DNA from: UBA935 sp031555615
Lineage (GTDB): Bacteria; Bacillota; Clostridia; Lachnospirales; Lachnospiraceae
Direction of reading: 5' to 3'
NCBI GenBank assembly: GCA_031555615.1
Contig: JAVBUF010000042.1
Coordinates: forward strand, 25,584-89,583
DNA: 64,000 bases
Part shown: positions 51,601 through 59,656 of the stretch, piece after piece
Numbering within the stretch: position 1 is the first letter of the stretch
Layout of the letters: each line of letters opens with the position of its first letter
The notes under the pieces: model-generated
What the model saw: the letters and a program-made list of their open reading frames with translations, nothing else
What the model was told of the DNA's origin: nothing
Databases searched by the model: none
Translations under genes and position numbers: made by a program

Positions 51601-51678
51601 TTATTGCAGGATCAGGAAACTTATTATGGATTCTTCACTTTCTGTAATTTGTTGGGAATACCTGTAAGCCAATTGTAA
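48676..51678 (+). CDS. Large secreted multidomain surface protein B
   Basis: 1000 aa. Signal peptide to about residue 33 (IPARA/A). Residues 45-420 form a long Gly/Thr/Ser-rich parallel beta-helix of repeated units (LTISGTGTLNAEGG, LTISGGKVTATGA, ITMNGGTLSGTGG). Then a carboxypeptidase-regulatory-like domain (ISGKITGSDTNGAGISGASVQL), a bacterial repeat domain (VNAGTGGTASGGGSY, FSGWTSSNGGTF), a putative Ig-like cadherin-type domain (LPNGTVGKSYNQTL, GTITGTPEA), and at 860-1000 the same terminal domain as protein A, about 80% identical by eye. No LPXTG motif. AGGAGG precedes the ATG. Confidence 0.82.
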   Translation: MKIIRKPNRILSFLLTAAMLLIMLPAMSIPARAAVNQRTDALVIAYNTPSEDKLSTEGWAWYLTAADGYEANTLVLNGVNIETTAQYALDVPGGATIVLMAGSTNVVKSTYNGDLATAGVHGSMSGTLTISGTGTLNAEGGSTNGNYQFSAGIYMGPNSAINSGTINATGGTVSVGNSYGITTGGALTISGGKVTATGAEQTAGSTGSTGINVGGALTIFNAADVTTTGKTSSGTSGTSYGVQVSGNTTLSGSSKLTASAGNTASYTQAVYVSGTLELSDTAKLTGTSGNSTGSLSCGVRATGTITLSDSAEVTGTAGNISSASFSRGVMGGSIITMNGGTLSGTGGNNTGTGTSAGVYGTTVSMTGGSIIARSGTTTGTSTALWLTSSALTGASVADASDNILTFDNTNKGYYVYKSDGEYVSGTDTLTKYAKTLPAYTISGKITGSDTNGAGISGASVQLKSGGSNMGSAVNTDINGEYTILDVANGTYTIDVSKTGYDSGTIASFSISNANVTDKDLTLIKAADPTYPVTLTVNKDGSAYNSHGKTFHLYQSGASKYTGSGADGTVTFSAVDNGIYDVYDGTADTGIDVTVNSMAASAALNYYTVQFEVEDVSPAAGSTISATYDSAVIASGDVVSGGRTLTITAVGAGAASYTYAWTGDGTSSETSASLIKTTLAEKVNATCTVTGSNDPAYTLTVNAGTGGTASGGGSYTAGYSVSITAIPDSDYIFSGWTSSNGGTFADASSESTTFTMPGNATIITASFTQNIGGAPVITTSSLPNGTVGKSYNQTLAATGDATITWSRDSGYLPAGLTLNSDGTITGTPEALGTSTFVVKAENSLGSDTKSLSITITNTPAKQEEKVYHHEHYYQWTVITDASLNADGKEQYICSCGDVKETLIIPASQVYIKGLYGEIKDASEGAFIEYNSYRWTGINDYVIRKLADRPDLSVKITFEYKNESYTFTLPAGTSYEALLQDQETYYGFFTFCNLLGIPVSQL

Positions 51679-51714
51679 TCAACTGATATTTTTGAGAATT
51701 ATTAAATACGCTGA

Positions 51715-51749
51715 GGGTGCCCAAAGTCAAAAGTTTGGGCATCCCTTTT
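51715..51749 (+). terminator. Terminator after surface protein B
   Basis: GGGTGCCCAAA pairs with TTTGGGCATCCC with one bulged base, then TTTT. Confidence 0.75.
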
Positions 51750-51803
51750 GTCTCAATTTGAAAATATATTTTGTAAAGCTATTTCCGGCATAGGCACTTC
51801 AAC

Positions 51804-52071
51804 TTATGCTTTTACATATTTCTGATTTGGACTGCTAGGTTTATCGGGAAGAGTCATTTTTAAACGTCCAGATTCTAAAAGGGGCTTTAGAAATGCTTTT
51901 CTAAAATGTGCACGATTGTGGATTCCAATATATTTTTGCATTTCGTCCCTTGTTCTGGCATTTGTACAGTAATCAACTAAAGCATCCATACGTTTATCAT
52001 GGATGTTATCATGGATGGTGTCATGGATGTTTTCAACATCCAAGTTGAAATTTGTTTTTTTAATACCACAC
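51804..52071 (-). pseudogene. C-terminal fragment of an AlbA/Fic-type winged-helix protein, copy A
   Basis: Only the end of a longer gene remains: a HDTIHDNIHD linker followed by the winged-helix segment TRDEMQKYIGIHNRAHFRKAF, LKPLLESGRLKMTLPDKPSS and the end QKYVKA. Such tails end AlbA/RecG-like ATP-binding proteins and some Fic proteins. Upstream in frame a stop is met within about 15 codons beyond the linker. A second copy in the same orientation lies at 63725-63950. It marks the left border of the mobile region. Confidence 0.6.
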
Positions 52072-52233
52072 GAAAATCAGAAGGTGTTGAATGAAACGCA
52101 GGCTTCATATTCTCTGTATATCCGGGAGCAATGTGCGAAAAACCCAGTGTTTATAAAGGTTTCACAAATTTTTATAAAAACATTAGCACTCACCTCTTGT
52201 TAAAATGGAGCGACTTTCGTCTTACGTTGTCAG

Positions 52234-52274
52234 GTCTCGTAAATGCCTAGAAATGGGCATTTGCGGGACTTTTT
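52234..52274 (+). terminator. Terminator-like hairpin
   Basis: GTCTCGTAAATGCC (52234-52247) pairs with GGCATTTGCGGGAC (52256-52269), then TTTTTACTTTTT. No gene is recognised directly before it; it may be left over from a lost gene or be the edge of the transposon. The 52072-52233 stretch shows nothing else. Confidence 0.65.
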
Positions 52275-52357
52275 ACTTTTTGTCAAGCGGTGTCATTGGG
52301 TGTCATTTTTATTTCAAATGGAGTAAAATTGTGGACTTATGAAAGGATGGATTTAGC

Positions 52358-52738
52358 ATGAATAGTGATAAAACGATATTTGAAAAAATGGGTGGCAGCT
52401 ATGAAGAAAAGGATGGTCTGCTATATCCGATGCTTGCGTTGGATAAAGGGCAGCAGGTAACTTTTTTTACAGGAAAGTGTGGCCATTTGTGGATTGAGTA
52501 TCTGAAAGAAAATGAGCCGGCGAGATACCGGGAGTTGGTTTTCAGTGGGCGAATCAGAAAAAGAGCGGCAGCGGTTAATGAAGAAGCCTATGAAATGCTG
52601 GATTCTATTATGGAGCAGTATATGAAGAAGAATCCACCAATCAAGCCATCATCGACGATGGAGATGTGGCGGTTAAGAGAACAGGTCAAGCAGGTAGCGG
52701 AGGAGACTATCTACCATGATATTATCTACAAGTTGTAG
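52358..52738 (+). CDS. tnpV: TnpV family transposon protein
   Basis: 126 aa, matching the TnpV family of clostridial mobilisable transposons: IFEKMGGSYEEKDGLLYPMLAL at the start, then GKCGHLWIEYLKENEPARYRELVFSGRI and the mixed-charge helical end. The pattern of an N-terminal FEQMGGxY and a central YLKExxPxxYxxLxxSG is the family mark. The function of TnpV in transposition is not well defined. GAAAGGATGG lies upstream. The preceding 55 bp are shared with the scar at 45689. It begins the AT-rich mobile segment. Confidence 0.75.
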   Translation: MNSDKTIFEKMGGSYEEKDGLLYPMLALDKGQQVTFFTGKCGHLWIEYLKENEPARYRELVFSGRIRKRAAAVNEEAYEMLDSIMEQYMKKNPPIKPSSTMEMWRLREQVKQVAEETIYHDIIYKL

Positions 52739-52843
52739 TGACAACAATCGAAATAATAACATTATTACCGGCAGAATCGCTGGGAATCGAAAGGATGGAA
52801 AATATATGACAGAAAAATTAGAGAATACAACATCAACGAAACA

Positions 52844-53758
52844 ATGATTATCGGCATTGATCATGGCTACGGCAATATCAAATCTGCCAGAAGGGTGTTT
52901 TCTACTAATGTAATTAAGAGTGACAACGCACCGATTTTCAGTAAGGACTATATTGAATATAATGAAAGTTTTATATCATCGGAGAGGGCCACAAGAGCTT
53001 TGTGGCAGAGAAACAGGCAGATGAGGATAATTATATCCTGACAATGGCCGCTATCGCCAAAGAATTAGAGGCCAGAGGCATTAAAGAAAATCACAATCAT
53101 ATAAAGGTACATCTTGCGGTGGACTTCCGCTAAAAGGGGTACAGTCACAGCGGGGAGAATTCAAGGAGTATCTGATGCGGGAGCCTGTTATTCATTTCAA
53201 ATATAAGGGCAGAATCTACGAAGTAGAAATTGCCGGTTGTACGGTCATGCCGCAGTGTTATGCGGCGGTGGCAGAGAATCTAAGGCTGTTTACCGGAATG
53301 AATCTTTTGGTGGATATCGGCAACGGTACAATGAATCTCATGTATCTGAACAATGGTAAGGCAATGGAGAGCAAGTCTGGACAGAAAAGATGGGGGTATT
53401 CCAGTGTATTCAGAAAATCAGTAATAAAGTGCTGGATGAAACAGGAACCATTCTGATGAATGAAGTAATTGACAATTATCTTAAAACCGGAGTTACAGAT
53501 ATTGTAGAGCCTTATGCTTCTCTTATGAGAGAGGCGGCGCAGGCTTATGTGGGCGGTATATTTCAAAAATTGAGAGACTATGAATTTAATGAAAAGTTGA
53601 TGAAGCTGTATTTCATGGGAGGCGGAGCAAGGATTGTGGAGACGGTTGGAAATTATGATAAGGAACGCACGCAGTTTAACCATGATATCTGTGCTACCGC
53701 TAAAGGCTATGAATATTACTGCTATATGGCACTAAGAAGTCAGAACCGCAGAAAGTAG
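52844..53758 (+). pseudogene. ParM/Alp-like actin-type plasmid segregation gene, three frameshifts
   Basis: Read across three frames, it is a full ParM-like protein of the Alp/StbA group: IIGIDHGYGNIKSA (phosphate 1 loop), then YIIGEGHKSFVAEKQADEDNYILTMAAIAKEL, then LLVDIGNGTMNLM (phosphate 2) and LYFMGGGARI with CATAKGYEYY (adenosine part). One base seems missing near 52972 (AGTTTTATATC), near 53118 (GCGGTGGACTT) and near 53388 (AAGTCTGGACAG), each in a short homopolymer. The pieces are 52844-53041, a middle frame to about 53133, 53175-53456 and 53390-53758. Either real decay or uncorrected sequencing errors. The ParR-like gene follows. Confidence 0.75.
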
Positions 53759-53766
53759 GTGGACGG

Positions 53767-54180
53767 ATGACGAAGAAATATTGGAATCACAACTTTCGTT
53801 TCAACATGGAGAATGAAGAGGCTACAAGAGCTTGGAACATCCTTCACTCTGAGGAAGTGAAACAGGGTTTTAAATCACAGAATGAGTTTGCTATTCAGGC
53901 AATCAATGATTTTTACGAAAGACACCTGGTTGTAAAAAGTGATCCATATTTGGAAAGCCGGGAGCGGGAAGAAGCCTTCACAGATCGGATGGTAAAGGCA
54001 GTAGAGCAATCAGAAATATGTTCTATGGCGAGCGGGGAAAACACGTCCGTACCAAAAAGTAAAAACTGGATGAGAGCGGAAATGTCCGCAAAGGGTGTAA
54101 AATTATTAAAAAGAATGAAGTATATGAGCGTAGCCTATTTTCAGCAAAAAATAAACTGTTCAAGCAAGACAGTTTTGTAA
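53767..54180 (+). CDS. ParR-like partner of the ParM-like gene, possibly truncated
   Basis: 137 aa: NHNFRFNMENEEATRAWNILHSEEVKQGFKSQNEFAIQAINDFYERH is the ribbon-helix-helix-like start usual for the small protein encoded after Alp/ParM genes, which binds the centromere and the filament. The last 30 residues lose the family character. Another frame, reading SLFSAKNKLFKQDSFVNDIKHFYTDLFNLLVEDDKEKL, continues to 54290, so a frameshift or gene junction near 54130 is likely. It starts eight bases after the ParM stop. Confidence 0.5.
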   Translation: MTKKYWNHNFRFNMENEEATRAWNILHSEEVKQGFKSQNEFAIQAINDFYERHLVVKSDPYLESREREEAFTDRMVKAVEQSEICSMASGENTSVPKSKNWMRAEMSAKGVKLLKRMKYMSVAYFQQKINCSSKTVL

Positions 54181-54265
54181 ATGATATAAAGCACTTTTAC
54201 ACAGATTTATTCAATCTGTTGGTGGAAGATGATAAGGAGAAACTACAGGTGTTTGATAAAAAAGC

Positions 54266-55123
54266 TTGTATCTTCCAACCAAGAAAATAGGAAAGAACAA
54301 TTCCAAAACGGAGCAGATAGCGGCGGATAATGAAAAACGTATTCAGTGGAACAGAGAGGTAGATCGGGCACTTGTGAGTGCGGTGCCGGAGGGAGATATT
54401 CAACAGATTAAGAAGGAGTATATCACAGACCGGATAAAGACCTCCATTGCAGTATTTGGCAATCAACCAGAACGCTTTGGTAATATTGTGAATACGGCAG
54501 TTATGGCATTGGCACTTTTGGTTTCTAAGGTACTGCAAAAGGCGAGAGAAATGGCAGCACATATTTGGAATGTAGAGCCGAATCAGGAAAAGACAGTAGA
54601 AGTAACACAGAGGAAAGAAACGATACCGGACAAGCCAAGCGTGGCTGAACGGCAGATTCTGCCACAGCCTGTTATGCCTCCGGATGCTGCAGAATATCAT
54701 AAATTGAAAAAAATATATGAGGAATTGCAGAAACAGAATGAAGCAATCTTTGCCGTAGAACATGAACGAAGTTTACTGGAGGTTGAACAAGGTAACTTAA
54801 AAGGAATCAAGGCGCTGACGAAGAAAGGTGAATTGCAGATAAAGATTGATAGATTAAATGGTCAGGCGGAGCAGATGAAGGGGGCATTATCCAAAATAGT
54901 AAGGCGGTACGACTATTATTCAATACAGGAATTTTTGAGGGCATATTATGCTTCTAAGGTAACCTATGCAACGTATCTGGACGAAGTAAAGAAATGGGAA
55001 ATGACCTATGGCACAGTGGAGCAGAATCAAAGTGTGAAAGGTAAGCTGAAAGAGTATCAGAAAAAAGTAAACGAGCAGGAGAAAAGTTATACATATCATC
55101 GTAGGGACAGAGGGGCAAGATAA
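54266..55123 (+). pseudogene. Coiled-coil protein, probable C-terminal part of a mobilization protein
   Basis: 285 aa in frame from TTG 54266. The stretch AADNEKRIQWNREVDRA, RIKTSIAVFGNQPERFGNIVNTAVMALALLVSK and a later coiled coil (LKKIYEELQKQNEAIFAVEHERSLLEVEQGNLKG) resemble the tail of clostridial relaxase or mobilization proteins, but I cannot name the family with certainty. No relaxase HUH motif or catalytic Tyr is present. The frame upstream (to 54130) carries more protein-like sequence, so this is probably the remaining end of a longer, broken gene. It ends KSYTYHRRDRGAR. Confidence 0.4.
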
Positions 55124-55151
55124 ATGCCTCTCTGCGGGATTCGTGGAGTAT

Positions 55152-55322
55152 TTAATCTAATTTGATTTCACCATGCTTATTTTCAAAATCAGAAATATGC
55201 TTTTTCATTAATGTTTCTAATTCTCGATTAGCTGAACGAGCATTATATTCAGCTACAAAGCGAAATTTATTTAGCAATTCAGAATCTACTCTGACTGTAA
55301 ATTTTGATATTTCATTGGACAT
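55152..55322 (-). CDS. Ribbon-helix-helix DNA-binding protein (Arc-like)
   Basis: 56 aa: EISKFTVRVDSELLNKFRFVAEYNARSANRELETLMKKHI. The beta strand FTVRVD followed by two helices with SANRELE is the Arc/TraY fold. ATG 55322 is set by GGGAGG seven bases upstream; the longer frame to 55415 has no site. Such proteins regulate mobilization or toxin-antitoxin genes. No toxin is evident next to it. It lies convergent to the mobilization-type fragment. Confidence 0.75.
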   Translation of the reverse strand: MSNEISKFTVRVDSELLNKFRFVAEYNARSANRELETLMKKHISDFENKHGEIKLD

Positions 55323-55482
55323 AATATTTTCCTCCCAAATAGCTGATAATAATAATGACTTAATTATACAGTCAAAAAGACGGCACAAAACATACTGACG
55401 GCTTAATGACGGCATAATGTAATTGCAATGTATTTCTGAACGGCAAAATAGAAGATAAAAAGTGTTTTGGAAAGGGGAAGAT

Positions 55483-55899
55483 ATGAGAAAAAGAAAAGAT
55501 ATTTGTAAAAGTGTATATCTTATTATTTTATTTACGGCAACAATATTTACTGTTTACTTCGGAATAAAAAATGAAGGAGTTAAAGTAAAAGGATTTCTAC
55601 TGAATAAAGGATTAGCAACTGAAGATATTGAAGTAGAGAGAGCAGAGGGAAAAAGAAATATATATCGAACATCGGAACCGATTGATATTGGTGATGGAGA
55701 AATGGTGGAATACTGGGAAATAATTTATTCTGGGGTAAGCGGATTCCTTTATTCAATAAAACCATATCCAGACAGAGAATTATCAAAGCCGAAAGTGGTT
55801 AAGTTACTATTTACTATAAAAGAGTATGAAGAGTTGGAAAGGAAAACAGATGGTGAGGCTGTAGAAAAATATTTAAAAAGAATAATTATTAATGAATAA
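55483..55899 (+). CDS. Single-TM hypothetical protein
   Basis: 138 aa from ATG 55483 after AAGGGGAAG. The positive N-terminus MRKRKD is followed by one TM helix (SVYLIILFTATIFTVYFGI). The rest is charged and beta-rich (GKRNIYRTSEPIDIGDG, VEYWEIIYSGVSGFLYSIK), probably outside the cell. No family is recognised. Base composition is AT-rich like the rest of the mobile region. The 230 bp after it hold no gene. Confidence 0.5.
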   Translation: MRKRKDICKSVYLIILFTATIFTVYFGIKNEGVKVKGFLLNKGLATEDIEVERAEGKRNIYRTSEPIDIGDGEMVEYWEIIYSGVSGFLYSIKPYPDRELSKPKVVKLLFTIKEYEELERKTDGEAVEKYLKRIIINE

Positions 55900-56132
55900 T
55901 GCTACTCATAAATCAAAACAATTATATACAATAAATCTAACTGGTATGAAAATGTTGCTTCATCTTAATTATAAATATAAGTTTTTTAAAATGAAAAAGT
56001 GTTAGAGTAAAATATTAGTTGGCAAAATGTATAGTAAAGAAAGAGGGAAGAAGGATAATCCATCTTCCCAAGACACAGTAAATCTTTTATGATGTTAATT
56101 GCCAAGAAAAAAACATAAAGGAGTTATACCGT

Positions 56133-56303
56133 ATGAATACCATTGTAGAAAAAGATTACTTAACTTTCAAGGATATTGAGAAAGAAATTTTTAAATATGT
56201 ATGTCAGATGGCGGTGGAGCTGACAAAAGAGTTCCTGGCCGTCTATGATGAAAAGCTGATGAAGGAGCGGGATCATTCCCTATATTGGCATAAAGGCTAT
56301 TAG
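56133..56303 (+). pseudogene. UPF0236/ISLre2-family transposase, N-terminal fragment
   Basis: 56 codons from ATG 56133 (AAAGGAG upstream) to TAG 56301. NTIVEKDYLTFKDIEKEIFKYVCQMAVELTKEFLAVYDEKLMKERDHSLYWHKGY matches the start of UPF0236 transposases, where RYRHKGYR would lead into the next domain. It stops exactly there, and the following bases do not continue the family. A relic of an ISLre2-type insertion sequence. Confidence 0.7.
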
Positions 56304-56877
56304 TAAGAGAGAATACAAAATGTAGATGTTGCAACTTGGCTTGTTGACGTAGGTAATAATCTTGGAATCAATTAACATGATGCTATCAGGAGTACTGCGA
56401 GCAGACGAGCGGAATTTTGTGCGTGTTTCCTTTTTGCGAGACAGTGATTTTGCTGAAGGCATCGTCCCGGAGGGGATCATTGAGAAGTCATAAGGGTTTA
56501 CTGAGGAAGAATTGGGAGAACTTTGAGATTATATGATTGGCAACCAACGGGAATCATTAATCAGGCAAAGCAGATTAATCCCATTAGAAGTTGGTTAGGG
56601 AAGCGATGTTTATTTGAGAAGGAAGGTAAAGGGTCTTTTTTTGGTTATAAATGGTAGCGAGTAAAATCGTGTTGAGAGAATTCGGCAGGGAAAAATAAAT
56701 ATAATTTAAAAAAAAACAAGATTTTTTTAGTTTATTTGTTAATATTTGTAAAAAAATGTAATTTTAGTTTGCGATGAGATAAAAATATGTTATTATTTAT
56801 ATATTAAAGAAGAACATTATAAGCGGGGAAATTTACATTTAATCAATGATCATATTGATATAATTGGGAATTGAAGC
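56304..56877 (+). other. Gene-less decayed stretch before the NACHT cassette
   Basis: About 570 bp. At 56440-56600 the plus strand reads DSDFAEGIVPEGIIEKS-stop-GFTEEELGEL-stop, like a dead coding sequence with stops, unidentified. From 56650 it becomes very AT-rich. A possible promoter for the downstream genes is TTTGCG (56768-56773), 17 bp, TATTAT (56791-56796). Confidence 0.4.
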
Positions 56878-56934
56878 ATGATAAATGCCGCTAGAATGGT
56901 AAATTCTAGTGGCATTTATAGTTTTGTGTTATGA
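56878..56934 (+). promoter_or_regulatory. Leader hairpin with 18-codon small open frame upstream of the NACHT genes
   Basis: 56881-56897 pairs with 56903-56919 over 17 bp (one G-U pair) around a GGTAA loop, then AGTTTTGTGTT, so it looks like a terminator or attenuator. The frame ATG 56878 to TGA 56934 reads MINAARMVNSSGIYSFVL and spans the hairpin. Its stop overlaps ATG 56931 as ATGA. Whether it is translated is unknown; no strong ribosome site is present. Confidence 0.45.
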
Positions 56935-56996
56935 ATTTTATTGTGATATTTCTTCGTTCTGAGGTTGAGAAAAATTTGAAAGGAATAGGTATAAAA

Positions 56997-59654
56997 ATGA
57001 TTTTTTTGTTACATATTTCTGATCTTCATTTTGTTACAAGTGCACTACAAAATAATATGAAACATACTCTTTTTGAAGAAATAGGAAATAAGATGCAGAA
57101 AGTTCCAAAAGGGAATAAGCTAGTGGTGATTACGGGAGATTTTCACAATTTTGAAATGAAGCATTATAATGATGCATTAGAATTTTTAGCCGAACTTTTT
57201 AATGTTATGGATGTTGATCCGAAGGAAGATGTATTTGTTATACCCGGAAATCATGATGCGATTGACGACGGAGTGAAACGAGCAGCATATATAAGTAAGA
57301 TAAAATTGGATAAAGGGCAGCTCAAAAACTATAATAGCCTTCTTCTTGAATCATTTCAAAGTTATGTGAAAATGGTTACAGAACTCGGAATTTATGAAAA
57401 AGGAAAAGGTGATGTCCCAGCAACTGTTCATGTACGGACTTGGCGGAACAAATTACATATATTACATTTAAATACAGCGTTAGTAGCTGATGAAAAAGAA
57501 AAAGATAATCAACTTTTGGACATATTTGCTGCTACATCAGATAATATACAAAAACAATTGAGGAAAGAAAAATTACCAACCATTGCAATAGGACACAATG
57601 ATTTTTACGACCTATGCCAAGAACATCAAAACTCGCTCACAGCTGTTTTCTTACATGAAGATATTCGTGCATATTTATGTGGAGACAAACATAAGCGGAA
57701 CAATATGAGAAATCGAAAATATATTTACCTTAGTCAAATGGCTAATGCAGAAACAATACCGAACATTGTTTGTTACAAAGGAACTACAGATGAAGATGAT
57801 CATTATTCGGATTTTGGAATGATTTGGCATTTATGGGATGAAGAGAATGGAATAGTTGAACTAGACTTTTATGAATGGGATCCTCAGTATGACCAAAGTA
57901 ATTTCATTAAAAAGGAAAATGATATTGGCCAATATTGTTTAAGTATGTTTAAACAAGAAATGGGTGATTGCGTGCCTAAAAATAAGGAAACAGAAAAGGA
58001 ATATGAGCAGATATATTATGAGAACTTGTGGAAAATTTGTAAAAAACTTGATCTTAGAGATATTGTAGACGATTTTACCGGTGAAAAGGATATTTGTGAT
58101 CTTTATGTATATCCCCAGTTTGATTTTAATAATAAGGAGATGTTGTCACCTATTGCGGAAAAAAGCACTTTTGTCAGAATGATTACAGCTAATTCAGGAG
58201 TTGGAAAAAGTAGCTTATTACAGGCAATCATTATGACTTGCATCTTTAGGCGTTTGCAGAAATTTGATTCGGAACTATTAAAGAATATAAGTCAAGATAG
58301 ATTAAAGGAATACTCTTTTCTGGTTGAAAAGTTTAATTATCAGAAAGACTTTTTTCCGATATATATAAAAGCTCAAAACTATAATGATAATTATAGCGAT
58401 AATAAAGATAACCTATTGTATTATGCGAGCGAAGTAGGTGATGAACTGGAATTATTAACTAATATCATTAAAAAAGAAAAGAATAATGTTCTATTACTAA
58501 TAGATGCGCTTGATGAAATAGAGGAAGAAAAGAAAAATAAATTTTGTTACTTGCTAGATTCGATGATTAAGGCATACGGAGATATAAGTATAATACTAAC
58601 TTGTAGACCAATAGATGTAAGAATATTTAAAGAGTTTGATATATTTAATTCGATGGAAAGGTGGGATTTGAAGACCTTTAATGAGGATAAAATTAGAGAA
58701 TTAATTCAGAAATGGCTAATAAAAGTGTCACCAGAAAAAAATCATGGCGAAGATGAAGGCTATAGTTCTAACGAAATAAATGAGTGGCTAATAGCTAACA
58801 GATTTTTATTAAAATTAGTAAGAAATCCATATATGCTTAGTCAGGTTTTATATTATAGATCTACCAATGGATTTTCCTGTCCAAATGATATTCTGTCTTA
58901 TATAATAACTAAGTTAATAGAAAAACGATGGCCATTACAAAAATACTATAGGCATAATATTTCAGCAGAACACATGCGGAAAATTTTATCTTATATTTCA
59001 TGGGATAAGCTTAAAACAAACAAAAAATCAATATCAGAAGGTGAGTTGGCTAATAAATTTTTAGAAGCATCAAAGTATGTAGATGATAATATTGATCTTA
59101 ATATTAAAACATGTAATAGTCTAATCAAAGAAATGAACGCAAGAGCGGGAATATTAATACCTACGAAGAGCGGATATATATTTCAAATGCAAGTAATAGA
59201 AAACTATTTAATTGCGGAACATCTTCTGGAGAGGACGAAGTTAAGTTTTCCATATAAACCCAATGAATCGGAGGTGATAGCTTTTTTTCTTGAAGAGATA
59301 CCAAAGAGTTTAAAGGGAGAATGCTGGAAAGAAGTTATATTAATGTTCTTTTCATTAACTAATAGAGAAGGTCAACGGGATTATTATAGCATTCCACTAT
59401 ATAAAGTATTGATGTTTAGACATGTGTTAAGTTTAGATAAAGAAGAAATGCTAATCATTGAGGAAATATTTGTGGATGTCTTGCAGCAGACATTTGGAAC
59501 CAGCATTCTTTATAACAAAGCAAATGGGACTTGGATGAAAATTAAAAAACAAATTGCAAAAGTGATATCACAAAACACTGACAATAGGAACAGCGAACAA
59601 ATTATTAAGTATATGGAATCAAGTGACTATCAGAAAATATTGGAGGACATATAG
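56997..59654 (+). CDS. Metallophosphoesterase-NACHT NTPase fusion (putative defence effector)
   Basis: 885 aa from ATG 56997; ATG 56931 would add 22 residues. Residues 1-290 are a calcineurin-like phosphoesterase: DLH (9-11), GD (47-48), GNHD (84-87), GHN (199-201), and a last motif GDKH (229-232) where GHxH is usual, so one metal ligand is changed. Residues about 390-560 are a NACHT/STAND NTPase: Walker A TANSGVGKSS (397-406), Walker B VLLLIDALDE (498-507), TCRP after it. A helical and winged region with QMQVIENYLIAEHLL near 730 follows. Bacterial NACHT proteins act in phage defence with an N-terminal effector; here the effector would be a phosphodiesterase or nuclease. It is two bases from the next gene. 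AT-rich, likely acquired. Confidence 0.82.
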   Translation: MIFLLHISDLHFVTSALQNNMKHTLFEEIGNKMQKVPKGNKLVVITGDFHNFEMKHYNDALEFLAELFNVMDVDPKEDVFVIPGNHDAIDDGVKRAAYISKIKLDKGQLKNYNSLLLESFQSYVKMVTELGIYEKGKGDVPATVHVRTWRNKLHILHLNTALVADEKEKDNQLLDIFAATSDNIQKQLRKEKLPTIAIGHNDFYDLCQEHQNSLTAVFLHEDIRAYLCGDKHKRNNMRNRKYIYLSQMANAETIPNIVCYKGTTDEDDHYSDFGMIWHLWDEENGIVELDFYEWDPQYDQSNFIKKENDIGQYCLSMFKQEMGDCVPKNKETEKEYEQIYYENLWKICKKLDLRDIVDDFTGEKDICDLYVYPQFDFNNKEMLSPIAEKSTFVRMITANSGVGKSSLLQAIIMTCIFRRLQKFDSELLKNISQDRLKEYSFLVEKFNYQKDFFPIYIKAQNYNDNYSDNKDNLLYYASEVGDELELLTNIIKKEKNNVLLLIDALDEIEEEKKNKFCYLLDSMIKAYGDISIILTCRPIDVRIFKEFDIFNSMERWDLKTFNEDKIRELIQKWLIKVSPEKNHGEDEGYSSNEINEWLIANRFLLKLVRNPYMLSQVLYYRSTNGFSCPNDILSYIITKLIEKRWPLQKYYRHNISAEHMRKILSYISWDKLKTNKKSISEGELANKFLEASKYVDDNIDLNIKTCNSLIKEMNARAGILIPTKSGYIFQMQVIENYLIAEHLLERTKLSFPYKPNESEVIAFFLEEIPKSLKGECWKEVILMFFSLTNREGQRDYYSIPLYKVLMFRHVLSLDKEEMLIIEEIFVDVLQQTFGTSILYNKANGTWMKIKKQIAKVISQNTDNRNSEQIIKYMESSDYQKILEDI

Positions 59655-59656
59655 AT

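Noticed and set aside
52844..53758. Programmed frameshifting in the ParM-like gene
   Set aside because: Three separate lesions without slippery heptamers or downstream structures; decay or sequencing error is simpler.
55152..55322. Toxin-antitoxin pair with the ribbon-helix-helix protein
   Set aside because: No small toxin gene lies next to it on the same strand; the neighbour at 55483 is divergent and has a membrane anchor unlike known toxins.
56280..56480. Minus-strand open frame of 66 codons
   Set aside because: Lies across decayed transposase sequence, lacks a ribosome site and has no protein family character.
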